Shown piece after piece: positions 1 to 8,390 of a DNA stretch of 64,000 nt (positions are counted from its first letter, which is position 1; each line of letters starts with the position of its first letter). The notes below the pieces were generated by a model that had not been told where the DNA came from, searched no databases, and saw nothing but the letters and a program-made list of their open reading frames with translations. Source of the stretch: Opitutaceae bacterium (GTDB lineage Bacteria; Verrucomicrobiota; Verrucomicrobiia; Opitutales; Opitutaceae); NCBI GenBank assembly GCA_027490995.1, contig JAIXWY010000011.1, positions 62,001 to 126,000 of the forward strand, in the 5' to 3' direction. The translations under genes were made by a program, and so were the position numbers.

Positions 1-433
1 AAGCGGTGAAGGCGTGGAGACCCGCCCAGCCGAAGCGGGCAAGAAAGTCGGTGATCGAGAGTTCAGAGAAGGCTCCGATCATTTCAGCGATGCTGAAACG
101 ATCCGTGTCGGACGCTCCCCATACGACCTCCCCGAGGCGCACGTAGACGAGTATCATCCCAAGTTGCACGGGGCCGAGGAGTTGGTTGAGGGTCTGGAGA
201 ATGGGTTGGTTCAGACGTAGCCAAAAGCCCATCGCGAAGTTGAGCGCAGTGGTCGTCCCGAGAAATGGGAAGAGGGAGCACACCGCGCCGAGGCCGAGTG
301 TGAAGGACAGCCGGTCTGGAGTGACGCCTTGCATCAGCACGGCGCGGAGCGGCGTGAGCAGGCGACGACGCCAGAAGGAGGGCGCCGGATCCTGGACGGC
401 GGTCGCCATGGGGGGCGCGGACACGTCGTTCAT
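1..433 (-). CDS. DUF2062 family membrane protein (C-terminus outside window)
   Basis: The frame starts at ATG 433 and stays open to position 1, giving 144 codons, so the C-terminus lies beyond the window. After a short polar N-terminus comes a DUF2062-like core: a stretch beginning GVTPDRLSFTLGLG, a hydrophobic segment with FPFLGTTTALNF, then RLNQP and a second hydrophobic segment (QLGMILVYVRLG). Spacing and the conserved RLN-x-P element match DUF2062, a family of small integral membrane proteins without assigned biochemistry. The start codon overlaps the stop of the upstream DUF1475 gene by 4 bases, so the two are probably translationally coupled. Family call is from pattern recognition. Confidence 0.75.
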   Translation of the reverse strand, partial: MNDVSAPPMATAVQDPAPSFWRRRLLTPLRAVLMQGVTPDRLSFTLGLGAVCSLFPFLGTTTALNFAMGFWLRLNQPILQTLNQLLGPVQLGMILVYVRLGEVVWGASDTDRFSIAEMIGAFSELSITDFLARFGWAGLHAFTA

Positions 434-852
434 GACGCGGGGAACAGAAGATTCTTTGCCCCCAACAGGTAGACGGCTACCCCGAGCGCCACAAAGGCGG
501 ACGGCCACGCAAGTCCACTGTCGCGCCGCGATGCGAAGACCTCCGCAAGGGAGCCTTGGGTCGGCACCCGGAACAGCTCCCGCAACAGGTAGGCCGCCAT
601 GGCGAAGTTGCCCCAGAGGACGATCGCCACGCCCCAGAGCACGCGGGTGACGCTCCGCGTTTCCTTCCAGGCGACCCACACAAAGAAAGTGAGGAAAGCG
701 AAGTAGGCATCGAGCAGGGTGACTTGGAACCACGGGTTCCGGTACACCTCCGGTGGGATGTCGAACAGGGCCTGCGCGAAGCTGGCGCGCAGCGTGCCCC
801 AGGTCATGGCGGCGAGAACGAAGATGAAGAGAGCGCGGAGGAAGAGGATCAT
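430..852 (-). CDS. DUF1475-like four-helix membrane protein
   Basis: This 140-residue protein consists almost entirely of four hydrophobic segments (about residues 2-21, 42-65, 70-92 and 113-136) with short polar loops, and has no signal peptide. Residues such as NPWFQVTLLDAYFAF and the following WVAWKE resemble the DUF1475 family of small membrane proteins. It lies 63 bases after the chalcone-isomerase-like gene and overlaps the DUF2062 gene by 4 bases, so all three likely form one transcript. No catalytic residues are evident. The function is unknown; the operon suggests an envelope or lipid-related role. Confidence 0.65.
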   Translation of the reverse strand: MILFLRALFIFVLAAMTWGTLRASFAQALFDIPPEVYRNPWFQVTLLDAYFAFLTFFVWVAWKETRSVTRVLWGVAIVLWGNFAMAAYLLRELFRVPTQGSLAEVFASRRDSGLAWPSAFVALGVAVYLLGAKNLLFPAS

Positions 853-915
853 GGGGGTGGATGAAGTGAGGAGAGAGGAGCGGAAGGTCTCGCGTGAGCG
901 CGCGCTCGGCAGGAA

Positions 916-1488
916 TTAGCGGCCGAGCAGCGTATCGCGGAGCGATGGACTGATCGGATCGTCGCCGAGCCAGATTCGGAAGTAGGCAGCCGCGAAGTCG
1001 TGGCCGGGAATGGTGATCAATGGTTCGCCATTGAGCCGGAGCGTGGTACCGCGTCCTGGCACATAGGTGAGGGTGTAGCTATCGCCGGGCTTCACGTCGC
1101 GGTAGACGGCATTGAGCGTTTGAAGCCGTGGGCGCAGAGCCTCGAGCGCGGCAGCATCGACATTGCGAGCGAGGAGCGTGTCTCCTCCCTGGATGATTTC
1201 AGTGGCCTTGAAGCCGCGATGGTAGCTGAGCTGCAGCCGGGTCGGCATGTCAGCGAAGATGCGCTGGGTCGATTCCCCGGGAGCGAGGTGGAGGGCGGCG
1301 TCGTAGACCTTGATCACCGCCATCCAGCGAAATGTCTTCTCTCCGACGCGCTCGAAACGTACTCCGTCCTCCGTGAGCGACGCGGGCGTGCGGGGAAGCT
1401 TTGCCGCGTGGAGGGTGGAGCTGAAGACGAACCAGGAGAGCAGGGCAAAGAGGACGGTGCGGCGGCCGGCGAGAGTAGAAGTAGACAT
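916..1488 (-). CDS. Exported chalcone isomerase-like domain protein
   Basis: The product is 190 residues from ATG 1488, chosen because it gives a clean signal peptide (TVLFALLSWFVFSSTLHA) ending near residue 30. An in-frame start at 1560 would add 24 non-signal-like residues. The mature part carries KVYDAALHL near its start and ends with YFRIWLGDDPIS, both typical of the bacterial chalcone-isomerase-like family (periplasmic proteins with a fatty-acid-binding fold, most without proven isomerase activity). It is the first gene of a three-gene run with the DUF1475 and DUF2062 genes. Plausible role: binding of a hydrophobic ligand in the periplasm. Confidence 0.75.
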   Translation of the reverse strand: MSTSTLAGRRTVLFALLSWFVFSSTLHAAKLPRTPASLTEDGVRFERVGEKTFRWMAVIKVYDAALHLAPGESTQRIFADMPTRLQLSYHRGFKATEIIQGGDTLLARNVDAAALEALRPRLQTLNAVYRDVKPGDSYTLTYVPGRGTTLRLNGEPLITIPGHDFAAAYFRIWLGDDPISPSLRDTLLGR

Positions 1489-1686
1489 GGTGGGTGAGGG
1501 AAAAGTCGTCAGGACGTAGGGCGCGCCCCCACGGGCGAGTGCGAGCAGAAGGTAGCACATCTTGCGTGAAGCCCACGAGAAGCCGTCGTCTAAAAGACGT
1601 GAAGTTGCGAAATCCTCAGTTCCCGTTCGCTGGGCGGTGCCATCGTCGCGGCGTAGGCGCTTTTCGGCGCGCTCGCCTTGGACGGC

Positions 1687-2811
1687 TTACTCCAAGGCAA
1701 CGGTCTTCGCTGCCTTCGGAAAGCTGATGTGGAGGTTGACGATGCCGAGGCCGGCTTCGCCCGCGATCGAGTAGAGCAACCAAGCGGTATCTCCTTCACG
1801 CCACACCGCGGGGTCGCGAAGTTCGTGCACCCGGTCGTCGCCGTGCTTGATCGTACTTCCACCGCGGGAGTAGGCGAGGGGAAGGTCGGTTCCTTCCCAC
1901 GGACGTTCCGGGCGGAGTACTTCGATCACCCCGCGCGCGCGCCAGGTCTCGGGCGGACCTGTGAGGGGAACAACGGTGCAAAGAATCCGTTCCGGACGAT
2001 GGCCCACGCACGAGAAGTACACGAAGAGTTGATCGCCGTAGAGATCGAGTCCGACGTGCCTCAGCCCATAACGCGCGTCGCCGGTCGTGGGGCGTCCCGC
2101 CTGCGGCGGGGCTCCAGGTTCACCGCGCAACGCGGGATCCACCGCCGCCGCGATGTCCGGTCCAATGATCGTCGCCACGGGCTCGAAGGGTGCGCCGAGC
2201 TTCCGGGCGCGGCCCAGTACGCCGGAGTGGTTGAGTCCGTACCACGCACCGCCATGACGGAATACGCGGAGGTAGGCCGGGCCCACGATGGTGCCGAGGT
2301 CGGTGAAGGTACGGCCATCCCGGGAGACCGCGACCGATGTCATCTGCGGTCCGCCTTCTCGCGGCACACCGTGATAAAACAAAAAGATCTGCCGGCTCTC
2401 GTGGTCGATCACTGCCTCCGGTGAAGCAATGTGGCCGCGTAGCGCCCGTTGTTCCTCGATGGGAAGGATGCCGCCGGGATGGAGCGTCCAGGGGCCCTCC
2501 GGTCGGTCCGCGAACGCGAGGCGGATGTATTTCCCGTTGTGGTGCGCAAAATACAAGTGATACCGCCCTCCGGACTGATCGACCCACGGTGGCATGCGGA
2601 TCAACGAGGGTCCATTGATGCTCCGCCCGTCATCGCCCGGCAGCAGATCGGGCGTAATCAACGGAGCCTCAAGGGTGCGGGTCACTCCAATCGTGGGGGC
2701 GGGGACCTCCCCGCGGACGAGGCCGGCGACGCTAAAGAACGAGACGATGATGACCAAACCCAGTCGCCGCCCAGGGCATCCGAGCGATGAGTGCCGCCGT
2801 CTGGTGAGCAT
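1687..2811 (-). CDS. Exported GH43-like five-bladed beta-propeller protein
   Basis: The protein is 374 residues from ATG 2811, where a basic N-terminus is followed by the hydrophobic run LVIIVSFFSVAGLV of a signal peptide; an upstream ATG at 2883 is possible. The mature part has repeated beta-strand blades of the type seen in GH43/GH32-like hydrolases and related propellers: GPSLIRMPPWV, YHLYFAHHNGKYIRLAF, GPWTLH, SPEAVID and RDPAVWREGDTAWLLYS. The recurring D/E positions could supply an acid catalytic pair, but I cannot assign them with certainty. Expected role: cleavage or binding of an extracellular glycan. It stands alone, with a candidate minus-strand promoter at 3003-3032. Confidence 0.6.
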   Translation of the reverse strand: MLTRRRHSSLGCPGRRLGLVIIVSFFSVAGLVRGEVPAPTIGVTRTLEAPLITPDLLPGDDGRSINGPSLIRMPPWVDQSGGRYHLYFAHHNGKYIRLAFADRPEGPWTLHPGGILPIEEQRALRGHIASPEAVIDHESRQIFLFYHGVPREGGPQMTSVAVSRDGRTFTDLGTIVGPAYLRVFRHGGAWYGLNHSGVLGRARKLGAPFEPVATIIGPDIAAAVDPALRGEPGAPPQAGRPTTGDARYGLRHVGLDLYGDQLFVYFSCVGHRPERILCTVVPLTGPPETWRARGVIEVLRPERPWEGTDLPLAYSRGGSTIKHGDDRVHELRDPAVWREGDTAWLLYSIAGEAGLGIVNLHISFPKAAKTVALE

Positions 2812-3002
2812 GGGTCGAGCGTGGACGATCCGGCCCGCCGAGAAAAGCCGGGAGAGAGCCTGGGTCCGCGTGACGGGCCTCATGCCCGGATCGCTGCGCC
2901 GGCGTTGTCACGTCCTTCGCCGCCAGGCCCCAGACGTTCAGGGCCGGACGAAATCGCTCCTTGCCGGGCGGGGCCTGACCCCAGCCACTGCCTCCCTCAT
3001 CA

Positions 3003-3032
3003 ATTATAAAATTATTGCTAAAATTGTGCTAA
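3003..3032 (-). promoter_or_regulatory. Candidate sigma70-type promoter for the GH43-like gene
   Basis: Read on the minus strand, an AT-rich island in GC-rich surroundings contains a perfect TATAAT (-10, 3003-3008) and TTAGCA (-35, 3027-3032), separated by 18 bases. It points toward the gene starting at 2811. The match is by eye only. Confidence 0.4.
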
Positions 3033-3068
3033 GGGGTGTTTCATCGCGGGGTAAACCCAAACTCATCA

Positions 3069-3359
3069 ATGACTAACAAGAATCCGTTCCTCGTCTTTGT
3101 TCTCGTTCTGATCACCTTTGGTATCTACGCGATTGTTTGGTACGTGAAGGCCGGCCGAGAGATGCGCCGCCGTGGTGCTGACGTCCCTACCGCGTGGCTG
3201 ATGATCATCCCGATCGTTTCGCTCTACTGGTTCATCAAGTGGTGCATCGGTGTGGGCAAGGTGGGCGCGATGAACGGCTTTGCGGCGGCGCTGCTCCTGA
3301 TTTTCCTCGGACCGCTGGGCATGGCGATCGTGCAGTCTCAGTTCAATTCGGTGAAGTAA
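3069..3359 (+). CDS. Small DUF4234-like membrane protein
   Basis: The product is 96 residues from ATG 3069. There are three hydrophobic segments: one at the N-terminus containing TFGIYAIVWYVK, a middle one (WLMIIPIVSLYWFIKW) and a C-terminal one (GFAAALLLIFLGPLGMAIVQ). The first segment is a close match to the DUF4234 signature, in which a TFGIY-type motif is followed by a W/Y-rich turn. No catalytic function is known for this family. The gene stands alone, divergent from the GH43-like gene, and is followed 26 bases later by a strong terminator. Confidence 0.7.
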   Translation: MTNKNPFLVFVLVLITFGIYAIVWYVKAGREMRRRGADVPTAWLMIIPIVSLYWFIKWCIGVGKVGAMNGFAAALLLIFLGPLGMAIVQSQFNSVK

Positions 3360-3385
3360 TCCCTTCATCCCCAGGCAATGATTTT

Positions 3386-3417
3386 GCCCTTGGGCTCGAG
3401 CCCAAGGGCTTTTTTTT
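3386..3417 (+). terminator. Rho-independent terminator after the DUF4234-like gene
   Basis: A perfect GC-rich palindrome (GCCCTTGGGCTC/GAGCCCAAGGGC) is followed by eight T residues. An AT-rich stretch precedes it, so it may also serve the convergent phosphatase operon ending at 3532. Confidence 0.85.
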
Positions 3418-3531
3418 GCCGGAAGGCGTCAGCGGGGGAGCGCTGAGGTCTCGAAAGACAGCAGCGAGGCGGTCGCGAAGGCCGCCCCCCGCCCGGGGCG
3501 ATCAGCGTTCCTCCGACCCAAGTCGGGGACG

Positions 3532-5169
3532 TCAGCGGGCGCGGCGCCGCTCGGGCGGCAAGGCTTCGGTCAATCGGTTCGGCTTTCCGGAGCCTTGCTT
3601 CGTGAGCGTGAACTGGTCGTAGAGACGACTCGTTGCGGTTCGGGCAACGTAGCGGAGTTCGTCGCCGTCGACGGTGATGATCTGGAAGAGTTGCGTGTCC
3701 TCGGCGGAGCGGACCGCCCACGTCGCGTCCGTTAGATCGTACATCTTCGGTCCGGAGACCGAGACCACATAAACCGTGCCGACGGCGGGATCGTAGACCT
3801 GGTTGAAGCCGGAGGGCACGTTCTTCGTGCCGACGGGCACGCCGCCCGGGCGCGCGGAGACATCGCCGCTCCGGGCGTAGGTGTGGTCGTGTCCGGTGAG
3901 CACGAGATCAACGCGGAACTCGTCGAGCACGGGCTTCCACACCTCGCGCAGGCGGGCATTGTCGCGGCCGCGGGCCGGCGAAAAGACGGGGTGGTGGAAG
4001 GTGATGATCGTCCAGCGCTGCGGATTCTCGGCGAGCACCCGGCGCAACCACGGCACTTGGTCCTCGTGGCGCTCGTTGGAGTTGAGGCTGATGATGCGTG
4101 CTCCTTGGTAGTCGATGAAGTAGACGGTCTCCTCGAGTCCGGCCGGGCCGTTCCGCGGTAGGGCGAACTGCGGCGCCCAGTGCGTGGAAAGCGTGCGTTT
4201 GCCCGGTTTGGCGACGCGGTCGCGCAGGGGTGGGTTGTCGGGCTCGCGGTCGCGCAGGTCTTCCATCGTAAAGCCGGTCAGGGCCGTGAAGCCCGCGTCG
4301 ACCGACAAGAAGTTGCCCGGCTTCGAGAGCGTGACCCGGGCGGTGCGGCCATCCGCGCTCCGGGCGTCGACGGTGTAGCCGGTCTCCTTGCCGGCCGAGT
4401 CGACGATCGGGGAGTAGGCGATCGTGACGGCGACGGTCTGGCCGTCCTTGGTGTTCCACAGGCGCTCGCTTTCCGGTCCGGCGCCGAGGTTGAAGTACTC
4501 GTGATTACCCGGTGTGGCGATGACCGGGATGGTGCCGTTGACCCAGGCCGGAGCGGCGAACCACTCGCCCCACTCGTGGTCGTGCTGGGCGCGGTTGATC
4601 AGGTCGCCGGCGTGCAGCGTGAAGGCGGCGCGCGGGGCCTCGCGGAACGCCTCGCGAAAGACGCGCGACCAGTGGGTGCGAAGATCGTTCTGGGCGTCGC
4701 CGAAGTAGACGAACGTGAACGGCGCCGCGTCGCGGCGGGCGGTGCGGAAGTGGAACCATTCGCTCCAGTTTACCCCATCCCCGACGCGGTAGGCGTAGAG
4801 CGCATTCGGGGTGAGGCCGGTGAACTCAACGGAATGGTAGTGGGCCGGCCCGAGACTGCTCTCGAAGCGTACCGTCGCGGCCGGATGGTCGGCGCCGCCG
4901 CCCTGGGGACCATCTGAGGCAAGGGCGAGCTGCGCGAGGGCGCGCTTGACCTCGATGGAGGTGCGCCACGTGACGGCTTGCGATGTCGCCGGATCTCCGG
5001 ACCACGTGAGGACGATGCGATCCGGCATGGCGGTGGTGCGATGCAGATCGCCGAGCGGCATCGGCCGGGGCGGGTGATCGTGCGCCCCGTCGTGCGCGCG
5101 CAGCGAGGAGGCGAGCAGGGCTAATGCGATCGTGACGGTGCGCAGGAGGGAACGCTGGGGTCCGAACAT
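3532..5169 (-). CDS. Exported purple-acid-phosphatase-like metallophosphoesterase
   Basis: The protein is 545 residues from ATG 5169, chosen because it puts the hydrophobic TVTIALALLASSLRA near the N-terminus as a signal peptide; starts at 5199 (ATG) or 5223 (GTG) are possible. A fibronectin-like N-domain typical of purple acid phosphatases precedes the metallophosphoesterase domain. Metal motifs are all present in order: GDAQ, GDL, GNHE, FHHP and GHDHT. In true purple enzymes the second motif is GDLxY with an iron-binding tyrosine; here it is GDLIN, so the colour-giving tyrosine is missing. About 95 residues are inserted between GNHE and the next conserved block. It is the last gene of the phosphatase operon and probably releases phosphate from organic esters in the periplasm or outside. 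Confidence 0.85.
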   Translation of the reverse strand: MFGPQRSLLRTVTIALALLASSLRAHDGAHDHPPRPMPLGDLHRTTAMPDRIVLTWSGDPATSQAVTWRTSIEVKRALAQLALASDGPQGGGADHPAATVRFESSLGPAHYHSVEFTGLTPNALYAYRVGDGVNWSEWFHFRTARRDAAPFTFVYFGDAQNDLRTHWSRVFREAFREAPRAAFTLHAGDLINRAQHDHEWGEWFAAPAWVNGTIPVIATPGNHEYFNLGAGPESERLWNTKDGQTVAVTIAYSPIVDSAGKETGYTVDARSADGRTARVTLSKPGNFLSVDAGFTALTGFTMEDLRDREPDNPPLRDRVAKPGKRTLSTHWAPQFALPRNGPAGLEETVYFIDYQGARIISLNSNERHEDQVPWLRRVLAENPQRWTIITFHHPVFSPARGRDNARLREVWKPVLDEFRVDLVLTGHDHTYARSGDVSARPGGVPVGTKNVPSGFNQVYDPAVGTVYVVSVSGPKMYDLTDATWAVRSAEDTQLFQIITVDGDELRYVARTATSRLYDQFTLTKQGSGKPNRLTEALPPERRRAR

Positions 5170-5266
5170 GGGAGTCAGGGATTGGAAAGGAGAAATCATT
5201 GGAGCGATCTCGCAGGGCAGCACAACGCTGAGCCGAGGGGGGGCTGCTGGAAGGAGAGCGCAGCGG

Positions 5267-6319
5267 TCATCGCGGAGTGTTTACCGACGAACCCGGCGTG
5301 AGGCCGGGCGGGGCGACGCGGTCGAGGTAGCGGACCGCCGCGTCGGGTTGATCGATGAAGACGCCGTCGGCGTGGACGACATCGAGCGTGAGATGAAGCA
5401 AGGCATCGATGCTCGGAATCCCCGGCGGCAGTGCATCGGTGCGCAGCGTGTAGGGGTGAACGACAAGCCCAGCGCGGTGGGCTCGTTCAATCAAGGGCGT
5501 GGCGACGGCGGTCCCCTCCGGCCCGCGCTGCAGGATCTGGCCGAGGTGCGGCCCGATGCCGATCGCGTACGATGCCACGTTGCGCAACCCCTCCTCCGTC
5601 TGGAGGGCATCGTAGTCGGCGGATGATTCCTTCCAGGAATTGTCCCCCAGCAGCTGGACCAGCCGGAGCTCGGTATGATGGACCGTGCGCAGCGCGCGCA
5701 GGGCGACCGGGTCGAAGCATTGCACGAAGACGGGATCCTCACGCCGAGTGAACCCATGGCGGCGGAGTTCGTCGAGCAAGGCCGCGCCCAGATTGCGACC
5801 CTCGGCCGCGTGCCATGCCGGATCCTTGAACTCCACGTAAATGCCGGTCTGGCGGCCGGTGGACTGGTTCAGGCCGCGGATCAATTCGATCTGTTCGCCG
5901 AGCGTGCAGAGACGGAAGGTGCTGTCCGCCTGTTGGGGGAAACGGACCGGGAAGACCGGTTGGCCGGTGCGCGGGTTAACGCGCTCACGGACCCGCAACT
6001 GGCGGAGCTCATCCCAGGAGAAATCGATCGCGTACCACCGGCCATCGGCCCGCCGCCGTTCCGGGTGGCGGGTGGCGACGTCGGTTGTTGCCTCCAAGTG
6101 GATGTCGTGGATGACCACGAGGACGCCGTCCTTGGAGAGAACCACGTCCTGCTCGATGAAATCGGCGCCGAGGGCGTGCGCATAGGCGGCGGACTCGAGG
6201 GTGTGCTCCGGCAGATAGCCGGAGGCGCCGCGGTGGGCGATGACGATGGGGCGCGGCGCGGCAAGGGAGGGGAGAGTAAGGCCGACAAGCGCGAGAAGGC
6301 AGAGCAGGCGGTGGATCAT
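5267..6319 (-). CDS. glpQ: Periplasmic glycerophosphodiester phosphodiesterase
   Basis: The protein is 350 residues, with a signal peptide (residues 1-20, ending LPSLA). The GDPD domain shows HRGASGYLPEHT (catalytic His29, Arg30, Glu38), EQD (Glu56, Asp58, metal binding) and IHD (His71, the second catalytic histidine). The GYLPEHT form is that of the GlpQ-type periplasmic enzymes, which cleave glycerophosphodiesters such as glycerophosphocholine into glycerol 3-phosphate and an alcohol. Its ATG overlaps the stop of the PhoD gene by 4 bases. Together with the neighbours it makes phosphate and glycerol phosphate available from lipid head groups. Confidence 0.9.
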   Translation of the reverse strand: MIHRLLCLLALVGLTLPSLAAPRPIVIAHRGASGYLPEHTLESAAYAHALGADFIEQDVVLSKDGVLVVIHDIHLEATTDVATRHPERRRADGRWYAIDFSWDELRQLRVRERVNPRTGQPVFPVRFPQQADSTFRLCTLGEQIELIRGLNQSTGRQTGIYVEFKDPAWHAAEGRNLGAALLDELRRHGFTRREDPVFVQCFDPVALRALRTVHHTELRLVQLLGDNSWKESSADYDALQTEEGLRNVASYAIGIGPHLGQILQRGPEGTAVATPLIERAHRAGLVVHPYTLRTDALPPGIPSIDALLHLTLDVVHADGVFIDQPDAAVRYLDRVAPPGLTPGSSVNTPR

Positions 6320-8382
6320 GTCAGCGGGAAAGGTCGAGGACCATCGACCTCGGGAGCGCGAAGCATGGGTGCCTCCTCGCCGGAACGCCAGAGAGGAAGC
6401 ACGAAGCGGACGCGGCGGAGGACGTCCCCGCCAGCTTCGCCCCGCGGTTCGAGCGGCGGGCGGATGCCGATGAAGTCGACGCGGGTGTCGGAAGCCGAGA
6501 AACGGGCGATGCCGATCCCGTAGCCGGCGGTGTCGCAGTAGGCGAGGTGGCGGTTCTGTCGTGGATTGCGCTCGGCGGCGGCGGCGGCGAGATCGCCGGT
6601 GCGTGCGGCGGCGACCGCCGCGCGTGCGCCCCAGAGGAAGGTGGTGTTGAGGTTGGCGGTGGCGGCCTCGGCGCCTCCGAAAGGACGGGCATCAAACGCC
6701 GTCAAAGGCCGCAGCGGGCTGTCCTTCGGCGTGTAGGCCAGTACGCCTTCCCAAACGCTCTGGGAACTGATGCCCGCGACGGCGAATTCCGCTCCAACCC
6801 AGCGGGGATCCTCGGCGTCGAAGTCAACGGCGAGGGAGCCGGCGAAGTGCGCGTGATGGTCTCCGGTCAGGGAAACGAAGTTCGGAATGCGGTGCTCCGC
6901 GAGGAAACGAAGCAACTCGCCTCGCTCCGTTGGGTATCCGTCCCAGCAATCGGTGGTGAACGCGAGTTCGTGGCCCTTTTCCGGGTCTAAGTGATGAAGA
7001 TCGAGTCGGAGCGGAAGCAGCGGCACCGAGTTGCCCCAGATCTTCCACGTTGCGTTGCTTCGGCGGACGGTCTCCTTGAACCACGTCTTCTGCTCGCGGC
7101 CAAGGATGGTTCCTGGGGGCGAGTTCCGACGCGGGTTCGGCACGGCGCGCGCACCGAGGGAAACGCTCTCGGGCGGATTGCCGCCGGCGGCGGTGCGGCC
7201 CGCGTCGAGCGCGCGCACGAGGGCGACGGGGGTGACGTAGCGGGCGGATCCGGAGATCTGGACATTGAGCTCTCCGGGGACCGGATGCTCGCTTCGGAAC
7301 GAACGGTTGTCCGTCACCACCAGTTCCACGTTTCGGCCCCACCGGATGGAGCGGGCGATCCCGAGAGACGCCACGGCCGCGAGATTGTTCGGCTCCTGAT
7401 CGAGCCCGTGGTCGTCGACCCGGCCGCTGAGCGGAGCGTCTTGGGCCTCCGTAATGCGGAAGTCGTGGGCGGGGCGTGGCGGCGCGCCGGGCTCCGGCTT
7501 CGCGCTGAGGTCCGCCGGGATGTACTCGAACCACGCGCGATTGGCTGCGACCTTTCTCGCCTGCTCCGGCCGACCGGCAGGAACATAGGTGGAGACGCTC
7601 TGCCAGCAGTCATCAGAGAATTCGTGGTCGTCCCACGTCGTGACAAAAGGCCAGCGGGCCCGCGCGGCGCGCAGATCGGGATCGGCGAGGTAGGTGCGGT
7701 ACAGAAAGCGGTAGTCTTCGAGCGTCGTCGCGTGCACCCCGGCCAGTCCCCCGGGGGTCTCGCCTCCGCCGCTCGGGAGCCCGGCGATAGGTCGGACCGA
7801 ACCGTAGCCCAACGCTTCGTAGATGAAATCCCCGAGGTGGAGGACGAAGTCGATTTGTTCATCCGGACCCGCGGCGGCCTCATCGTTGATCAAGGTGCGC
7901 CACGCATGGTAATAGCCACCCTCGTACGACTGGCACGAGGCGAAGGCGATCCGCACGGGACGATCCGCCGAGGGAAGGGGCGCTGTCCGCGTGCGCCCGG
8001 GCGGATTCGTCACGTCGGCGCCCGCGCGGAACCGGTAGTGGTAGCGCGTGTCGGGCGAGAGTCCTTCGACCAGCACCCGCACCGTGAAGTCCGTGGCGGC
8101 GGTGGCGATGAGTCGCTCCTCCGCGATGACCCGCGCGAAGTCCTCCGTCGGGGAAACTTGGAGGACGAGCGGGACCGGGTCGACGCTCCCCGAGGTGGAT
8201 TCGACGCGGGTCCACAGCACGACGGTGGACGGGGTTGGGTCGCCGGACGCAAGTCCTTGGGGGAAGTGATGTCGACCGGCCGCCGAGGAGGCGTGGAGCC
8301 GCGGTGGGAAGGGCGCGGCGCTGGCGAGGGCGAAGCAACCGGCCCCCCGCAGGAAGGTGGCAACGAAGTCGCGGCGGTCCAT
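6316..8382 (-). CDS. phoD: PhoD-type alkaline phosphatase
   Basis: The protein is 688 residues. The N-terminus MDRRDFVATFLRGAGCFALA resembles a twin-arginine signal, as is usual for PhoD. An N-terminal domain (GLASGDPTPSTVVLWTRV) precedes the catalytic domain with FASCQSYEGGYY, HLGDFIYE, TTWDDHEFSDD and LTGDHHAHF, the conserved metal-binding blocks of PhoD (a calcium/iron phosphodi- and monoesterase). The C-terminal part has additional aromatic residues. It begins 8 bases after the TonB receptor gene and overlaps glpQ by 4 bases, so it is co-transcribed with both. It is expected to hydrolyse phosphomono- and phosphodiesters outside the cytoplasm. Confidence 0.9.
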   Translation of the reverse strand: MDRRDFVATFLRGAGCFALASAAPFPPRLHASSAAGRHHFPQGLASGDPTPSTVVLWTRVESTSGSVDPVPLVLQVSPTEDFARVIAEERLIATAATDFTVRVLVEGLSPDTRYHYRFRAGADVTNPPGRTRTAPLPSADRPVRIAFASCQSYEGGYYHAWRTLINDEAAAGPDEQIDFVLHLGDFIYEALGYGSVRPIAGLPSGGGETPGGLAGVHATTLEDYRFLYRTYLADPDLRAARARWPFVTTWDDHEFSDDCWQSVSTYVPAGRPEQARKVAANRAWFEYIPADLSAKPEPGAPPRPAHDFRITEAQDAPLSGRVDDHGLDQEPNNLAAVASLGIARSIRWGRNVELVVTDNRSFRSEHPVPGELNVQISGSARYVTPVALVRALDAGRTAAGGNPPESVSLGARAVPNPRRNSPPGTILGREQKTWFKETVRRSNATWKIWGNSVPLLPLRLDLHHLDPEKGHELAFTTDCWDGYPTERGELLRFLAEHRIPNFVSLTGDHHAHFAGSLAVDFDAEDPRWVGAEFAVAGISSQSVWEGVLAYTPKDSPLRPLTAFDARPFGGAEAATANLNTTFLWGARAAVAAARTGDLAAAAAERNPRQNRHLAYCDTAGYGIGIARFSASDTRVDFIGIRPPLEPRGEAGGDVLRRVRFVLPLWRSGEEAPMLRAPEVDGPRPFPLT

Positions 8383-8390
8383 GGCGGTCT

